A stretch of DNA of 64,000 bases, taken from contig NC_058519.1 of assembly GCF_904849725.1 (NCBI RefSeq), positions 103,714,881 to 103,778,880 on the forward strand, read 5' to 3'. Under the pieces are notes generated by a model that was given only the letters and a program-made list of their open reading frames with translations, searched no databases and was not told the DNA's origin. The DNA comes from Hordeum vulgare subsp. vulgare. Lineage: Eukaryota; Streptophyta; Magnoliopsida; Poales; Poaceae. Both the position numbers and the translations under genes were made by a program. Positions 32,979 through 45,309 of the stretch are shown here, in pieces; position 1 is the stretch's first letter; each line of letters begins with the position of its first letter.

Positions 32979-35577
32979 TTCCATCACTTTCCCCTAGCTA
33001 AGGGCGTTAAAAAAAGCGCTTGTTGGGAGGAAACCCAACGAATCTATCCTTTTTCTTTCTGTTTTGTGTTTTCCACACTTTCATAATTCTGTTATGATTG
33101 TGTGTTTTTGTGTTTCTTTTTGCGTTTGTGCCTAGCAAAACCGTTACGATTAGTCTTGAGGATGATCGTTTGGTCATGCTGGAAAAGACAGAAACTTTCT
33201 TCTCACGAAAAGAATTGTAATTTTTTTTCTGTAAGAGCTTTTGAGTTGATTCTTTTTTCTGCTGATTTCTACGCAAATTATTCAGACTGTCGGAATGTTT
33301 CAGAATTTTTGAAGTACCATAGCTATACGAAACATACATATTGCTACAGACTAGTCTGCTGTTAACAGATTCTGTTTTTGTTGTGTTGGTTGCTTATTTT
33401 GATGAAACTATGGATAGTATCGGGGGGTATTAGCCATGGAAGATTGAAATTACAGTAACCCAACATCAGCACAAGTAGAATTTAAGTTTGCTACAGTACC
33501 TAAGGAAGTGGTGGTTTGCTTTCTTGTACTAATGTTTTCACGAGTTTTTGTTTAAGTTTCGTGTTGTGAAGTTCTCAAGTTTTGGGTGAAGTTCTTATGG
33601 ACAAAAAGATAAAGACTGGCAAGAGCTCAAGCTTGGGGATGCCCAAGGCACCCCAAGAGATTCAAGGATGCCGTAAAAGCCTAAGCTTGGGGATGCCCCC
33701 AGAAGGCATCCCCTCTCTCGTCTTCAATCCATCGGTAACGTTACATGGGGCTATATTTTTATTCACCACATGTTATGTGTTTTTTCTTGGAGCGTCTTGT
33801 ATCGTAGGAGTATTTTTTTGTCACAATCATCCTTGCTTCACACCTAGAGAGAGAGACATGCACACGCCGTGATTTTGTCGAGCTTCACTTATATCTTTTG
33901 GTAGACAATTCAGCTCACATGTGCTTCACTTATATCTTTTAGAGCACAGCGGTGCGTGGATTGGTAGTTGATCTATGCTTTGAAAGTAGTCTCAAAAGGG
34001 GTAGTTATCCAAAGGGATATGAAAACTTCCACCTTCATGTGCATTGAATAGTTAGAGAATTTTGATTCATCTCAAATAGTTTTGAGTTTTGGTTATGGTA
34101 ATATTGAAGTCATGCTAGTAAGGTGTTGTGGATCTAGAAATACTTGTATTGAAGTTAGTGATTCCCGTAGCATGCACGTATGGTGAACCGCTATGTGATG
34201 AAATCTGAGCATGATTAGTATATTGATTTTCATCCTTTGCGTGGTGGTCGGGATCGCGCGATGGTTTATACCTACCAACCCTTCCCCTAGGAGTATGCGT
34301 TGAATGCTTTGTTTCGATTACTAATAAAACTTTTGCAACAAGTATATGAGTTCTTCATGACTAGTGTTGAGTCCATGGTTTAGATGCACTTTCACCTTCC
34401 ACCATCACTATCTTCTTAGTGCCGCGCAACTTTCGCCGGTGCACAAAACCCACCATTAGCCTCCCTCAAAACAGCCACAATACCTACCTACTGTGGCTTT
34501 TTCAAAGTCATTCCAAGATATATTCCCATGCAACTACCACCATGACATGTGCCACCACGTCTACATTGCCTTTGCACGATCGTAAGATAGCTAGCATGAT
34601 GTTTCCATTAATGTCTGTACCATGCTAGATCATTGCCACGGTACACTACCGAAGGCATTCCATATAGAGTCATAGTTGCTCAAGTTTTGAGTTGAAAGTG
34701 TGATGATCATCATTATTGGAGCATTGTCCCATGTGAGGAAATAAAAGAGGCCAAAGAAGCCCATAAAAAAGAGGCCAAAGAGCCCACCAAAAAAATGAGA
34801 GAAAAAGAGAGAAGGGACAATGCTACCACTTTTTCCACACTTGTGCATATTAAGCACCATGATCTTCATGATTGAGAGTCTCTTGTTTTTTCACCACCAT
34901 ATAGCTAGTGGGAAATTTTCATTATATAACTTGGCTTGTATATTCAAATGATAGGCTTCCTCAAAATTGCCTTAGGCCTTCGTGAGCAAGCAAGTTGGAC
35001 GCACACCCACTAGTTTTCTTTAAGAGCTTTCACATACTTGTAGCTCTAGTGAATCATTTGTATGGCAATCCCTACTCATTCACATTGATATCTATTGATA
35101 AGCATCTCCACAGCTCATTGATATGTCTAGTTAATGTGACTATCTTCTCCTTTTTTGTCTTGCAACCTCCACTACATTCCACACCATCTATAGTGCTATA
35201 ACCATGTCTCACGCTCATGTATTGCGTGAGAGTTAAAAATGTTTGAGAAAGTAAAGGTGTGAAACAATTACTTGGCCAATACCGGGGTTGTGCATGATTT
35301 AAATTCGTTGTGTAATGATGTTAGAGCATAGCCAGACTATATGCATGTGTGGGGATAACTTTCTTTTGGCCTTGTTATTTTGAAAGTTCATGATTACCTT
35401 GCTAGTTTGCTTGAATTACTATTGTTTCCACGTCAATAGCAAACTATTGTTTTGAATCCAATGGATCTGAACATTCACGTCACAAAAGAGGAATTACAAA
35501 GGACACCTATGCTAGGTAGCATGAAAGCATCAAAAATTCATTCTTATCACTTCCCTACTCAAGGACGAGTAGGAGTT
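32979..35577 (+). other. Element C non-coding 3' internal region
   Basis: 2.6 kb with no credible gene. It contains the hairpin motif (about 32992-33038, with the loop shortened and one stem base changed), AAGCTTGGGGATG at 33629-33641 and 33683-33695, GCTTCACTTATATCTTTT repeats near 33885-33940, a tandem GAGGCCAAAGAAGCCC-type repeat at about 34747-34790, and a purine tract at about 34793-34820. Confidence 0.75.
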
Positions 35578-35590
35578 AAGCTCGGGGATG
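35578..35590 (+). promoter_or_regulatory. 3' polypurine tract of element C
   Basis: AAGCTCGGGGATG, two bases before the LTR3 start. Confidence 0.7.
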
Positions 35591-35592
35591 CT

Positions 35593-37130
35593 TGATACGT
35601 ATCAAACGTATCTTTAATTTTTGATGATTTCACGCCGTTATCTTGCCTTCTTTGTATGTTTTATGTACCTTTTTATATCTTTTTGGGACTAACTTATTAA
35701 TTTAGTGCCAAGTGCCAGTTCCTGTTTTTTCCGTGTTTTTGACTCTTTTCAGATCTGATTTTGGAACGGAGTCCAAACGGAAGAAAAACCCTGAAATGAT
35801 TTTTTCCCGAATGAAAGAAGACTAGGGGGCCTTTGGGCCAAGCCAGGTGCGCTCCAGGGAGCCCACATGCTCCCACTACGCCACTAGGGGGGAGGCGGCG
35901 GTGGGCAAGCTTGCGGCCACCCTGGCTGCCCTTGACCTAGGTCTTTGGCCTATAAATTCCCAAATATTCCGCAAAAAATCAGGGGAGCCTCGAAAATACT
36001 TTTCCGCCGCCGCAAGCTTCCGTTTCCGCGAGATCTCATCTGGAGACCCTTCACGGCACCCTGCCGGAGGGGACTTTGGAGTTGGAGGGGTTCTTCATCA
36101 TCATCATCGCCCTTCCAATGACTCGTGAGTAGTTCACTTCAGACCTACGGGTCGGTAGTTAGTAGCTAGATGGCTTCTTCTCTCTCTTGGATCTTCAATA
36201 CAAAGTTCTCCATGATCTTCATGGAGATCTATTGGATGTAATCTTGTTTGGCGGTGTGTTTGTCCAGATCCGATGAATTGTGGACTTGTGATCAGATTAT
36301 CTATGATATATATTTGAGTCTTTGCTGATTTCTTATATCCATGATTTGATATCCTTCTAAGTCTCTCCGAGTCTTGGGTTTTGTTTGGCCAACTAGATCT
36401 ATGATTCTTGCAATGGGAGAAGTGCTTGGTTTTGGGTTCTGCCATGTGGTGACCTTTCCCAGTGACAGTAGGGGCAGCAAGGCACACATCAAGCAGTTAC
36501 CATCAAGGGGAAAAATATGGGGTTTTTATCATTGGTTTGAGATTATCCCTCTACATCATGTCATCTTGCTTAAGGCGTTACTTTGTTCTTATGGACTTAA
36601 TACACTAGATGCATGCTGGATAGCGGTCGACGTGTGGAGTAATAGTCCGTTGTTTTGGGCGTGATGCCTATAGAAATAATCATTGCATAGATATATCGTC
36701 ACGACTCTGCACAGTTCTATCAATTGCTCGACAGTAATTTGTTCACCCACCGTCTATTTGCTTTCATGAGAGAAGCCACTAGTAAACACTACGCCCCCGG
36801 GTCTATTCACATCCATCATTTACAACTCCGCTTTTACTTTGCTTTGTTACTTTGTTGCTTTCAGTTCTCACTTGGCAAAAAAATTATAAGGGATTGACAA
36901 CCCCTTCATAGCGTTAGGTGCAAATTTTTGTGTTTGTGCAGGATCTTGAGATACTCCTCCGCCGGATTGATACCTTGGTTCTCAAACTGAGGGAAATACT
37001 TACCTCCGCTGTGCTACATCATCCTCTCCGCTTCGAGGGAACACCAACGCAGAAGGATTCCTGGTGTCGTCGACGTGCCCATTTCTGGTGCCACTGGAAG
37101 GTCTTTTGTGCAGTAGCATAAGGGACATGA
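35593..37130 (+). repeat. 3' LTR of element C (LTR3)
   Basis: About 1.54 kb, TGATACGTATCAAACG to GGGACATGA (terminal CA changed to GA if the end is placed as in LTR2). Clearly the partner of LTR2. A segment after GGAGTAATAG (about 36643) is missing about 25 bases that other copies have. Confidence 0.8.
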
Positions 37131-38297
37131 GCCACCCGAAACACTTTTTTTGCCGTTGCAAGTCTCTATTTCGCCGTGTGCCCATCTGGAGCCCTTTTCC
37201 GATGCCCTGATGGAGGGGGTCGATCACTTAGGGCCTCTACATCATCTTTACTGCTCCCATGGTGATGTGTGACTAATTCACCACAAACTATGGGTCCGTA
37301 GTTATTACCTAGATGGCTCTCTCTCTCTCTTGACCTTCAATACAATGATCATCACATCTTCGCTTTGAACTATCCATGTAATTCTTTTGTGCGGTGTGTT
37401 TGTTGGGATCCGATGAATTGTGGGTTTTTTTCACATTATTCATGATAAATATTTGATTCTCCTCTTAATTCTATTATGATTCTTATATGCATGATCATTA
37501 TACCTTCGTAAATCACCCCGATCTGTTGGTTTGCTTTGGCCAACTAGAATGATCTTTCTTCACTGAAAGGGGTGCGTTGTATTGGGTTGAAACTCATGGA
37601 TTTCTATATCCAAGTTGCAAAAAGGGACAAGATACATATTTGTATTGTTTACACTAAGGATAAAATGATGGGGTTAGTTCATATTAATTGAATTCTCTTT
37701 TTCTACATCATGTTATCGTTCTCCAAGCATTACTCTATTTTACTTAATACTCTAGATGCATGCTGGATAGCGGTCGACGGGTGGAGTAATAGTAATAGGT
37801 GCAGGCATGAGTCGACTTATTTTCTTATGGATGTGATGCCTATATACACATGATCATTTTCATGAATATCACATAACTTTGTGCTTTTCTATCAATTACA
37901 CAACAGTAAATGTTTTACCAACCACATGCTTACTTTCATGAGAGATGCCACTAGGGAAAACTATGCCCCCCAAGTCTATTCACTTATAAGTTTACAAATG
38001 CTACAATACCTTGTTGTTATTCTTTACTCTTTACATTATTTTCCAATTTACAATTATCTACTACCAACCACACTACTTACAAGCTTGCAAATAATGAATC
38101 CAAGGTGATTGACAACCCTCTTGCCCGCGTTGGGTGCAAGTGTTTGCTCTTTTGTGTGTAGCCGCTGAAGACGGGGGTTGGTTGTTACTCCTATTGGTTC
38201 GATAACCTTGTCCCTCCACTGAGGGAAATACTTACCTATATTGTGATGCATCACCCGTTCCTTTTCATGGAAAACGCAATGCAGATCACAAGTATCA
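37131..38297 (+). repeat. 5' LTR of element E, 5' part missing
   Basis: Diverged relative of the other TGATACG LTRs; recognisable blocks include GGATAGCGGTCGACG and GAGGGAAATACTTACC. It ends AGTATCA, 11 bases before the primer site. Confidence 0.75.
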
Positions 38298-38308
38298 GGA
38301 AGGATTTC

Positions 38309-38326
38309 TGGCGCCGTTGCCGGGGA
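38309..38326 (+). promoter_or_regulatory. Primer binding site, tRNA-Asp type (element E)
   Basis: TGGCGCCGTTGCCGGGGA, perfect tRNA-Asp complement. Confidence 0.85.
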
Positions 38327-38539
38327 GTATCATCAACATACTATCAAGTAACGTCACAAAAATTGGCATTCACTTGTTCTTATTTTTATTTGGTATTATA
38401 TTTTGCATGCTTAATAAAAATAAAAAATAAAAAAATATTTATCTTTGCTTGTTGCGAGTTTACTTCTTTGCTTGTCGTTGTGGCTAGTTATTATTTTGTT
38501 CCGTTTACTCCTGATAATGAGGTACTCAATTTTAAATAA

Positions 38540-39220
38540 AGGGGAGGAGAAAGTTTAAAAGATGCATGGTATAGGATTGACAATGCTCAAAATAAATAAA
38601 TCCATAAGAAATTCCCCAACATCTTGCTACGTAATTTCTATGTTGGTATTACCACTTGGTATAGATTTGTACTTGATATGATTATCGGTGGTAAATTCTT
38701 AATGAGTCACACTTCGAATGCTTTTAAGGCCATGGAAAGTTTAGTTGGGTCACCATCTATTATCATTAATGAAACTATTTTGACCATGGATCATGTTATG
38801 AAAAGGCTTGATGCTATTGAAAATAAAATGACTACTAATGTAGAAATGGAGGAGTTAGACAAAAAGCGTCACAATCATGTCATTCAATTTGGGTCACGAG
38901 TAGGAATTACTTTGAAAACTTTAAAGGAGAAGGATACAATTATTAATGATATGATAGAACAAAGCATGAATAGGATTGATAAAATGGTGGATGTCATTGA
39001 TAAAGTAGGTTCGGCTTTCACACCCTCAAAAAATAATGCTACTACCTCTCGAAATAGAAGTCCCAAGTCCATATATGTTCCTAAAAGCATCAGTACTCCT
39101 CCAACCAAAAGAAATGAAGATCTCAAAATGATTAGTGTGGATCCCAACTTTATAAACTTGATAAAGGGTCCTATTTTCAAGCCTCCTATTGTTACTAGTA
39201 TTCATGGTTGTGTTATTTAG
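38540..39220 (+). pseudogene. Gag-like ORF of element E, broken
   Basis: The frame opens after a TAA at 38537 with GGESLKDAWYRIDNAQNK, a typical gag start of this lineage, then a TAA near 38597. It continues FPNILLRNFYVGITTWYRFVLD and MIIGGKFLMS (the gag phrase on either side), a coiled-coil-like stretch rich in Asn, Lys and Glu (VMKRLDAIENKMTTN), and ends TSIHGCVI at TAG 39218-39220. No protease, zinc knuckle or RT. A 92-base part of this ORF is repeated in the non-coding region at 58303-58394. Confidence 0.7.
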
Positions 39221-39926
39221 GAGCTTTATGTCAAGGATGACAACACTTGATCATATGCATTATGCCTAGCTAGGGGCATAAAACAACAGTGCTAGTTGGG
39301 AGGCAACCCAAAAGTTATATTTATATTTTTTCTTTTAATTTATGTTTGTGTGGTATAACATGATTTTTTCCTTCGTAATTATTGTATTTTTGTGTTTTAA
39401 TTACTGTTTGTTCCAAGTAAAGCCTTTGGGATGACATGCATGATGAGTAGAATTGATACGCTGCAAAAACGGAAACTTTAGCGTCCGGTGCAGAAATTAT
39501 ATGATTTTACTCGAACATCTTTTTAATCTAAAGTTTCTACAAAGTATTTATATAAAAATTCCACAGGTATTTCAATTTTTTCAAAAAAAATGGAGTTACA
39601 GAAGTGTAGTACTTAATTATATCTTTACAAATGGTTCTGTTTTAGACAAATTCTGTTTTTGCTTGCATAGTTTGCTTGTTTTGATGATGCTATGGATTAT
39701 ATCGGGGGGTATAAGTCATGGATAACTTAGAACACAGTACCTTATACAATAATAAAATGTGAATCAATTTATAAAAGTTCCTAAAGTATTTGATATGCTT
39801 ATTATACTAACGGATCTCACAAAGTTTCTATTGACTTTTGTGTGCTGAAGATTACAAGTTTAGGGTGTTATCATGACGGATGAAGGAATAAGGAGCGGCA
39901 AGAACCTAGTATTGGGGATGCCAAAG
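39221..39926 (+). other. Element E non-coding region, first part
   Basis: No gene. It contains the two-hairpin motif at 39264-39311 (GCCTAGCTAGGGGCATAAAA...GGAGGCAACCCAA), with the second hairpin fully conserved. It ends in GGGGATGCCAAAG where F inserted. Confidence 0.7.
39922..39926. repeat. Target-site duplication of F, left copy
   Basis: CAAAG; the right copy at 58062-58066 is CCAAG (4 of 5). Confidence 0.6.
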
Positions 39927-41967
39927 TGTAACGACTAAGATGCGGTCCTTTTCGATCTGGGGATCGAGGCCCCAAATTGGAAAGGAGTGCATCTAACCGT
40001 CTCGCAAAACAAGGTATCATAACACATACACAATAATAACAGATTGACAATCAGGGGTTCAATTGCCATCTCATAAATATATCAGAGTACATCATGCATA
40101 CAATCAAAGTAGTTCCGCTATGGACTACAAAACAAGGGAAATGGCTATGCTACCCTGCCTGCTGGCCCACGATCACGACCATGCCTCAATCTTTTGGATA
40201 GTTCACATACAGGCGGTCGTTCTCCTCGTCGTACTGCCACGCTAGCTGCGTGCCGTCGGGATCACCTATCTCTGGGGTACCTGAACATGTTGGTATTGTG
40301 GAGGAATCCGTGAGCCATGGGGACTCAGAAATCTAAGACCTTGGTACCAGAACTAGTCAAGTTATTAGGTTGGATAGGTGGAGTGTTTAGGTTGCAGCAT
40401 CCTAAGCTTGATATGGTGGCTAACTTACGTAGAACAAATGAAGGTGGTCTAGACTAGCGGACGATAATACTTGATCACTAAGTGATCCTGAACACCTACC
40501 TATGTCATCCACAATCCCACCGTGTTCCCGATCGAAGAGAGATCTTCGAGGGGACAGTCACGGTTACACACATAGTTGGCAATTTTATTAGCTTATGTTT
40601 AAGTTATCTAATACCGGATGTTAACAAAATATTCCAAGTTGCCACATAACCGCGAGCACGGCTTTCCGAAAGATTAAACCCTCTAGGGGTGCTCCAACTA
40701 GTCCATCACAAACGAACACGGGCCGCAAAGTAATCCTCTATCACGAATCTCGTGATCTCGTCGGATTCCTTAGAGGAAAACCTCAACTCTGGGGAGAACC
40801 AAAGCTTCACCAGGATTCCTATACGCAAGATATATCGCTAAGGTCAGACAAGGCTAGCAGGACCTCTGGGTGTGTCGACGACCCTGATAAGAGCCACGTA
40901 TCTCAGTCTCAGGACAACACCGTCTATGCAAAGTGGACAAGGACCAAACCTCAAGTTTCCCTGGGGTGGTCTTGCCGACTGCTAGGTGGGTCAACCAACA
41001 CTCATGAGGAGCACTGGCCCGGGTTGTTGATTAAATTCCTCGGGGTAGCTATTCCCTATGCAGATTATCATTAAGTGATTAGCAGATTAAAACCAATGTT
41101 GGGTCCTGCCGGACAAGTCTTAACTCTACGCGATTTATCGAGGGGGTCCCCATAACAACCCCGAACGTGTTAGGAGCGATCAATATGGAGTCAAACACCG
41201 GTAGCCGGTAACTATGGCGGCAATAACAGAACAAAGCACCTGGCAAAAGGCTAGGCCTTCCGTTATTTACCAAGTATATAGGTGCATTAATTAAATAACA
41301 GAATTTAAGATAATGATATCCAGCTCATGTTATCACATGAGGCAAAGCACCTGCATCTAGCAACACTAACATTAGTAGCTGAGCAAAGCCTACCTAGCCA
41401 TTCAAGTTTGCTAGGAAGGGATTAGTGTTTGGGTTCATGGCATTTCAGGAGGCAATATTTCAGTGGTAGGCAGCGAGCATATGACAAAGGAAACGTAATC
41501 TAGCATAACAAGTCTAGAGATGGAATCAAGGTCATATCATCTCAGCTTGGAATGGTTCTTGGTCGTCCTGCACGTACTCTCCCGAATCCACGTACTCGTT
41601 CTCTGATCCCGGTGCTACCCAACATAAGAATAACATCCAATGAACAACAGCACCTCAAGATGCAACAAGCACAAGATGCATGAGATGAATATGAGCATGC
41701 ATCACTATTTCTATCACTAGCACAAACATAAAGAGTAAATACAAGTTCCTGGACAGAACTGCGTCCTAAGCTATTTTGACATGCATGAGGATGACATGAT
41801 CATATGCGTCTCGAGAAAACGATGCAAAAGCATATAAAGAACATTACAATCGGAGCTACGGATCAACGGGAATCAACTAAACAAGATATGAAGCCCTACG
41901 TGTCAAAATCATCACCACACTCTCAAATGGCACAACTCTGGTATTCCCAGGTTGCCAAGACATAATC
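39927..41967 (-). repeat. 3' LTR of chromovirus F, partial
   Basis: Carries only the part of the LTR next to its 3' end, starting TGTAACGACTAAGATG on the plus strand. It matches 46335-47842 of the other LTR but keeps about 0.54 kb (about 40430-40970) that the right LTR lost. The remaining 3.3 kb or so is missing. Confidence 0.82.
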
Positions 41968-42195
41968 ATATGTCTTATGAGCTGGATGACTTCGTCTATC
42001 TCAAGGTGTTGCTTATGAAGGGCATGCAACGCTTTGGAATCAAAGGCAAGCTTGCGCCTTGTTTCGTTGGTCCGTTCAGAGTGGTCGGCAAGAGAGGCGA
42101 CCTTGCGTACCAGCTTGAGCTCCCGTCAAACTTTGCAGATGTCCTAGATGTGTTCCATGTTTCTTAGCTTCGGCGGTGTTTCAAGACCCCCGAGC
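41968..42195 (+). pseudogene. Inverted fragment of chromovirus integrase C-terminus
   Basis: Plus-strand frame SYELDDFVYLKVLLMKGM, later FGIKGKLAPCFVGPFRV and LDVFHVS: the C-terminal region of Gypsy integrase that precedes the chromodomain. All other coding parts of F are on the minus strand, so this 230-base piece is inverted. The integrase core and zinc-binding domain are absent from F. The left junction is within CATAATC shared with the LTR; the right junction is near 42195, where minus-strand sequence resumes. Confidence 0.75.
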
Positions 42196-42715
42196 CAATC
42201 TTGCCAAGACACTTGGGAAGACTCTTTCCCACGCCAATCTTGACCTTCTTCACCATAGCGTCAAGAAGCTATGCTGCTCGGACCTGATCTTCCAAGGTAG
42301 GAGAGATCTTAAGGTTTGCCAAAAATCCCTGAGGTACTAGCTGAAGGTTGAGCTTCCTGAAAGACTCACAAAGACCAGGCTGGAGAGGTTGCAGAATCAG
42401 ACTGTTGCAATATGCCTTCCTACTCAAAGCATTCGCCACGACATTAGCTTTGCGTGGCGTATACTCAACACTCGGATTAAAATCCTAGAGCATTTCCACC
42501 CAACATGTTTGCCGAAGATTTAGGTTAGGCTGAGTGAAGATGTACTTGAGACTCTTGTGATCGGTAAAAACTTCAACCTTACGTTCCAACAAGAGGTGTC
42601 TCCAGGTCATCAGAGCGTGTATCACAACTGCTAGCTCAAGATCATGCACATGATAGTTCTTCTCCACTGGCTTCAACTGCTTGGAGGTATAAGCAACCAC
42701 CTTTTTATCTTGCAT
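42196..42715 (-). pseudogene. RNase H region of chromovirus F
   Basis: Degrades the RNA strand of the hybrid. Minus-strand frame 42715-42485 has [32 protein letters not shown] and [12 protein letters not shown], the core Gypsy RNase H motifs. An in-frame stop at 42485 is followed by YTPRKANVVANALSRK and the linker that normally leads to the integrase zinc finger (LLDAMVKKVKIGVGKS), ending at the inversion. The Asp of the first motif lies in the upstream frame (FRDASQQG), separated by a one-base shift near 42720. Confidence 0.8.
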
Positions 42716-43749
42716 CAGGACTGCACCAAACCCTGCTGAGAAGCGTCGCGGAAGACCTTGTAAGACTTGGAATCATCCGGAGGGACCAAGACTGGAGTGG
42801 AGGTAAGCTTCTCTTTGAGTGTGTCGAAGGCCAACTGACACTTTGGAGACCAAGCATACTTAACACCCTTCTGAAGAAGACTTGAGAGCGGCTTGGCGAT
42901 CTTGGAGAAGTTCTCAACGAACCTTCTGCAATAGCCAGCAAGCCCGAGAAAGCTTCGAAGCTGCTTCACATCCTGCGGAGGCTCCCATTCAACAATGGCC
43001 TGAACCATGGACGGATCAACTTTAATGCCATCGGCAGAGATAATGTGCCCAAGATACACCACTTCTTTCAGCCAGAACTCACACTTGGAAAACTTGGCAT
43101 ACAGCTTGTACTCTCTCAGCTTATCAAGCACCAATCTGGGATGTTCTTCATGTTCTTCCTCAGTTTCAGAAAAGACCAGAATGTTGTCGAGATAGAGCAA
43201 GACAAAGTCATTCTTGAACGCAGAGAATATGTAGTTCATCAATCGACAGAATTTCGGAGGAGCATTTGCGAGACCAAAAGACATGACCGTATACTCATAC
43301 GAGCCAAAACTAGTCCTGAAGGCAATTTTTGGAATATCTTCCTCGCAAATGCGAATTTGATGATAGCCCATTCTGAGATCAAGCTTGGAGAAGACCTTAG
43401 CACCTTTAAACTGTTCGAACAACTCAGTTATGTTCGGAAGTGGATATTTGTTCCTGATTGTCTTCTTGTTCAATGGACGGTAATCGACACACAGTCGGTC
43501 CGTGTCATCCTTCTTCTTGACAAACAGAACTCCACAGCCCCACGGACACGAGCTCGGTCTGATCAAACCCAAACGCTCCTGCTCATCGAGTTGCCTCTTA
43601 AGTTCCTTCAATTCTTCTGGACCCAGCTTGTACGGCCGTTTGCACACTGGCTCTGTGCTTGGCTCAAGCTCAATCACAAATTCAACTTCTCTGTGCGGAG
43701 GCATGCCTGGCAGCTCTTCAGGAAACACATCTTCATATTTGCAGACCAC
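42715..43749 (-). pseudogene. Reverse transcriptase of chromovirus F, catalytic Asp lost
   Basis: 345 codons open on the minus strand: [77 protein letters not shown], then [14 protein letters not shown] and [19 protein letters not shown]. The catalytic YxDD motif reads YLDN (43194-43183): the second Asp is Asn, which should abolish activity. GACGAC to GACAAC is a G-to-A change at a CG site, as expected from decay of methylated DNA. The frame itself is otherwise long and clean. Confidence 0.88.
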
Positions 43750-43782
43750 TGGGACTTGCGAAATAGGATTGATCTCACCCTT

Positions 43783-44217
43783 TTAATTCAAAGAGAACAG
43801 ACGGATTGTATCATCGCGCGCCGCGAATATAATCACATCCTCCAAAGAGTGGGTAAGCTTCACTTCTTTGGCTTCACAATCAATTGACGCCTTGTTCATG
43901 GCCAACCAGTCCATACCAATAATCAAGTCAATGTCGGAATTTCCCAAGACAATAGGAGATGCCAGAAAAGCATAAGCGCCCATCTTGACGGAAATATCCG
44001 TAACCATCATGTGAGAATTCATGATCTTGCCAGGAGACATAATTGAAAGAGGCTTAGGAAAATCACGAGTAGGGTACCCATTCTTAAATGAGAATGGCCT
44101 TGAGATAAACGAATGCGATGCACCAGAATCAAATAACACTTTAGCAGGAATATCATTGACGAGGAGGTTACCCATGATCACATCTGACGAGTTTTCTGCC
44201 TCAGCTGCATTCACCAT
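43783..44217 (-). pseudogene. Aspartic protease region of chromovirus F
   Basis: Minus-strand frame starting MVNAAEAENSSDVIMG, with the active-site LFDSGASHSFISRPF and LIIGMDWLAMNKASIDCE. It ends at a TAA just before RT (43783-43785), where readthrough into ISPFRKKEI-like linker is expected. Part of one gag-pol reading frame in the ancestor. Confidence 0.82.
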
Positions 44218-45309
44218 GTTGACTCGAGCTGATATGGGGTTGAACTTGACAAGAGCATTACTTGGAGGTTTGCCTGGAGGAGGAGGCGGCAGTCGGAGCT
44301 GAGAAGTACACTTGTTAGCATAGTGACCCTTCTGCCCACACTTCTGACAAGTAACATCTGTTGGCTGCCGATACTGAGTCTGAGGAGGCCCTTGCTTCTG
44401 ATGCTGGAATCTCTACTGGAAGACAGGGTTGGATGGGTGGGAAGAACCACGACCACCAAAGTGCTTAAGCTACTGCGAGTGCCGAGGAGGAGGAGGAGAA
44501 ACCCAAAACTTCTGTTGCTTCTGAACCACCTGAGTCGAGGAAGAGCTGGAATCTCTGAAGCGCTTCTTAGAATTCTCCACCCTGAGCAAGGCTGCCTCTG
44601 CTCTGAGAGCTAAGTTGTAGAACTTGTCGAACTCCTCAGGATCGTGCAAAGCAAGAGCTAACTGCAAATCTTATGTCAAGCCACCTCTGAACTGATAAAT
44701 CTTGCTATTCTGGTTAGGGATATCCTGCAGCGCGTAATGGGCTAGCTCGTGGAACTCAACGTTGTACTTGTACACGGAATTGCCACCCTGCTTGAAACGC
44801 CTGAACTTATCACTCATCTCCTCCACAAAGCTGGAAGGGATGTAGTGGGACCTGAAGTCACGACAGAACTCATCCCAAGAAATCACTCTAGCGCCTCTGG
44901 AGTCCTTCAGCTGCTGCCACCAGATAGAAGCCCGCCCCTTCAACTGGAACGTTGCAAACTTGACATAATCCTCAGGACGCACATTGCTACACTCGAAATG
45001 CTTGTTCATATCACGGATCCAATCTTCTACATCAAATGGCTGGTCACATGAAGTGAATGTCTTTGGCTGATTCGACAGGAACTGACTCAGATTAGCAAGC
45101 TGATTGCCACCATGCTGGAAATTGACTTGCTGTTGGTTACCCCTCTATTGCAACAACTATAGCAGCATCTGAGTGTTTGCATTAGTAGCAGCCATCACTG
45201 CTTGCCAGGCCTCTGCAGGAGGAGGAGGGGGCGGCGGAGGATTCTTCGGAGGAGGAGGTGGCGGCGGCAAATCCTCACGCCCTGGGTTGTGACGATTTGG
45301 TGGAGCCAT
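44211..45309 (-). pseudogene. Gag of chromovirus F, several stops
   Basis: ATG at 45309 (MAPPNRHNPGRED, then Pro-rich). The frame has TAG codons near 45155-45170 where Gln codons are expected, then the gag core 45009-44671 (DMNKHFECSNVRPEDYVKF, ASIWWQQLKDSRG, CRDFRSHYIPSSF, FKQGGNSVYKYNVEFHEL), another stop near 44671, and LALRAEAALLRVENSKKR. An intact zinc knuckle CQKCGQKGHYANKC lies at 44349-44308. Typical chromovirus gag; CAG-to-TAG changes dominate the damage. Confidence 0.82.

Larger units (their letters stand above)
29121..37130 (+). mobile_element. Element C: non-autonomous gag-protease LTR element
   Basis: LTR2 (first 11 bases missing), primer site, gag-protease ORF, hairpin motif, non-coding region, polypurine tract, LTR3. 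LTR2 and LTR3 are one subfamily and share a terminal extension after TAGCA, so they are the pair of one element. The left end is fused to element B and the right end abuts the LTR of element E. No RT or integrase. Confidence 0.85.

Noticed and set aside
43045..43887. Plus-strand open frame of 280 codons opposite the RT of F
   Set aside because: Antisense shadow of a well-supported RT frame; the minus strand carries the motifs.
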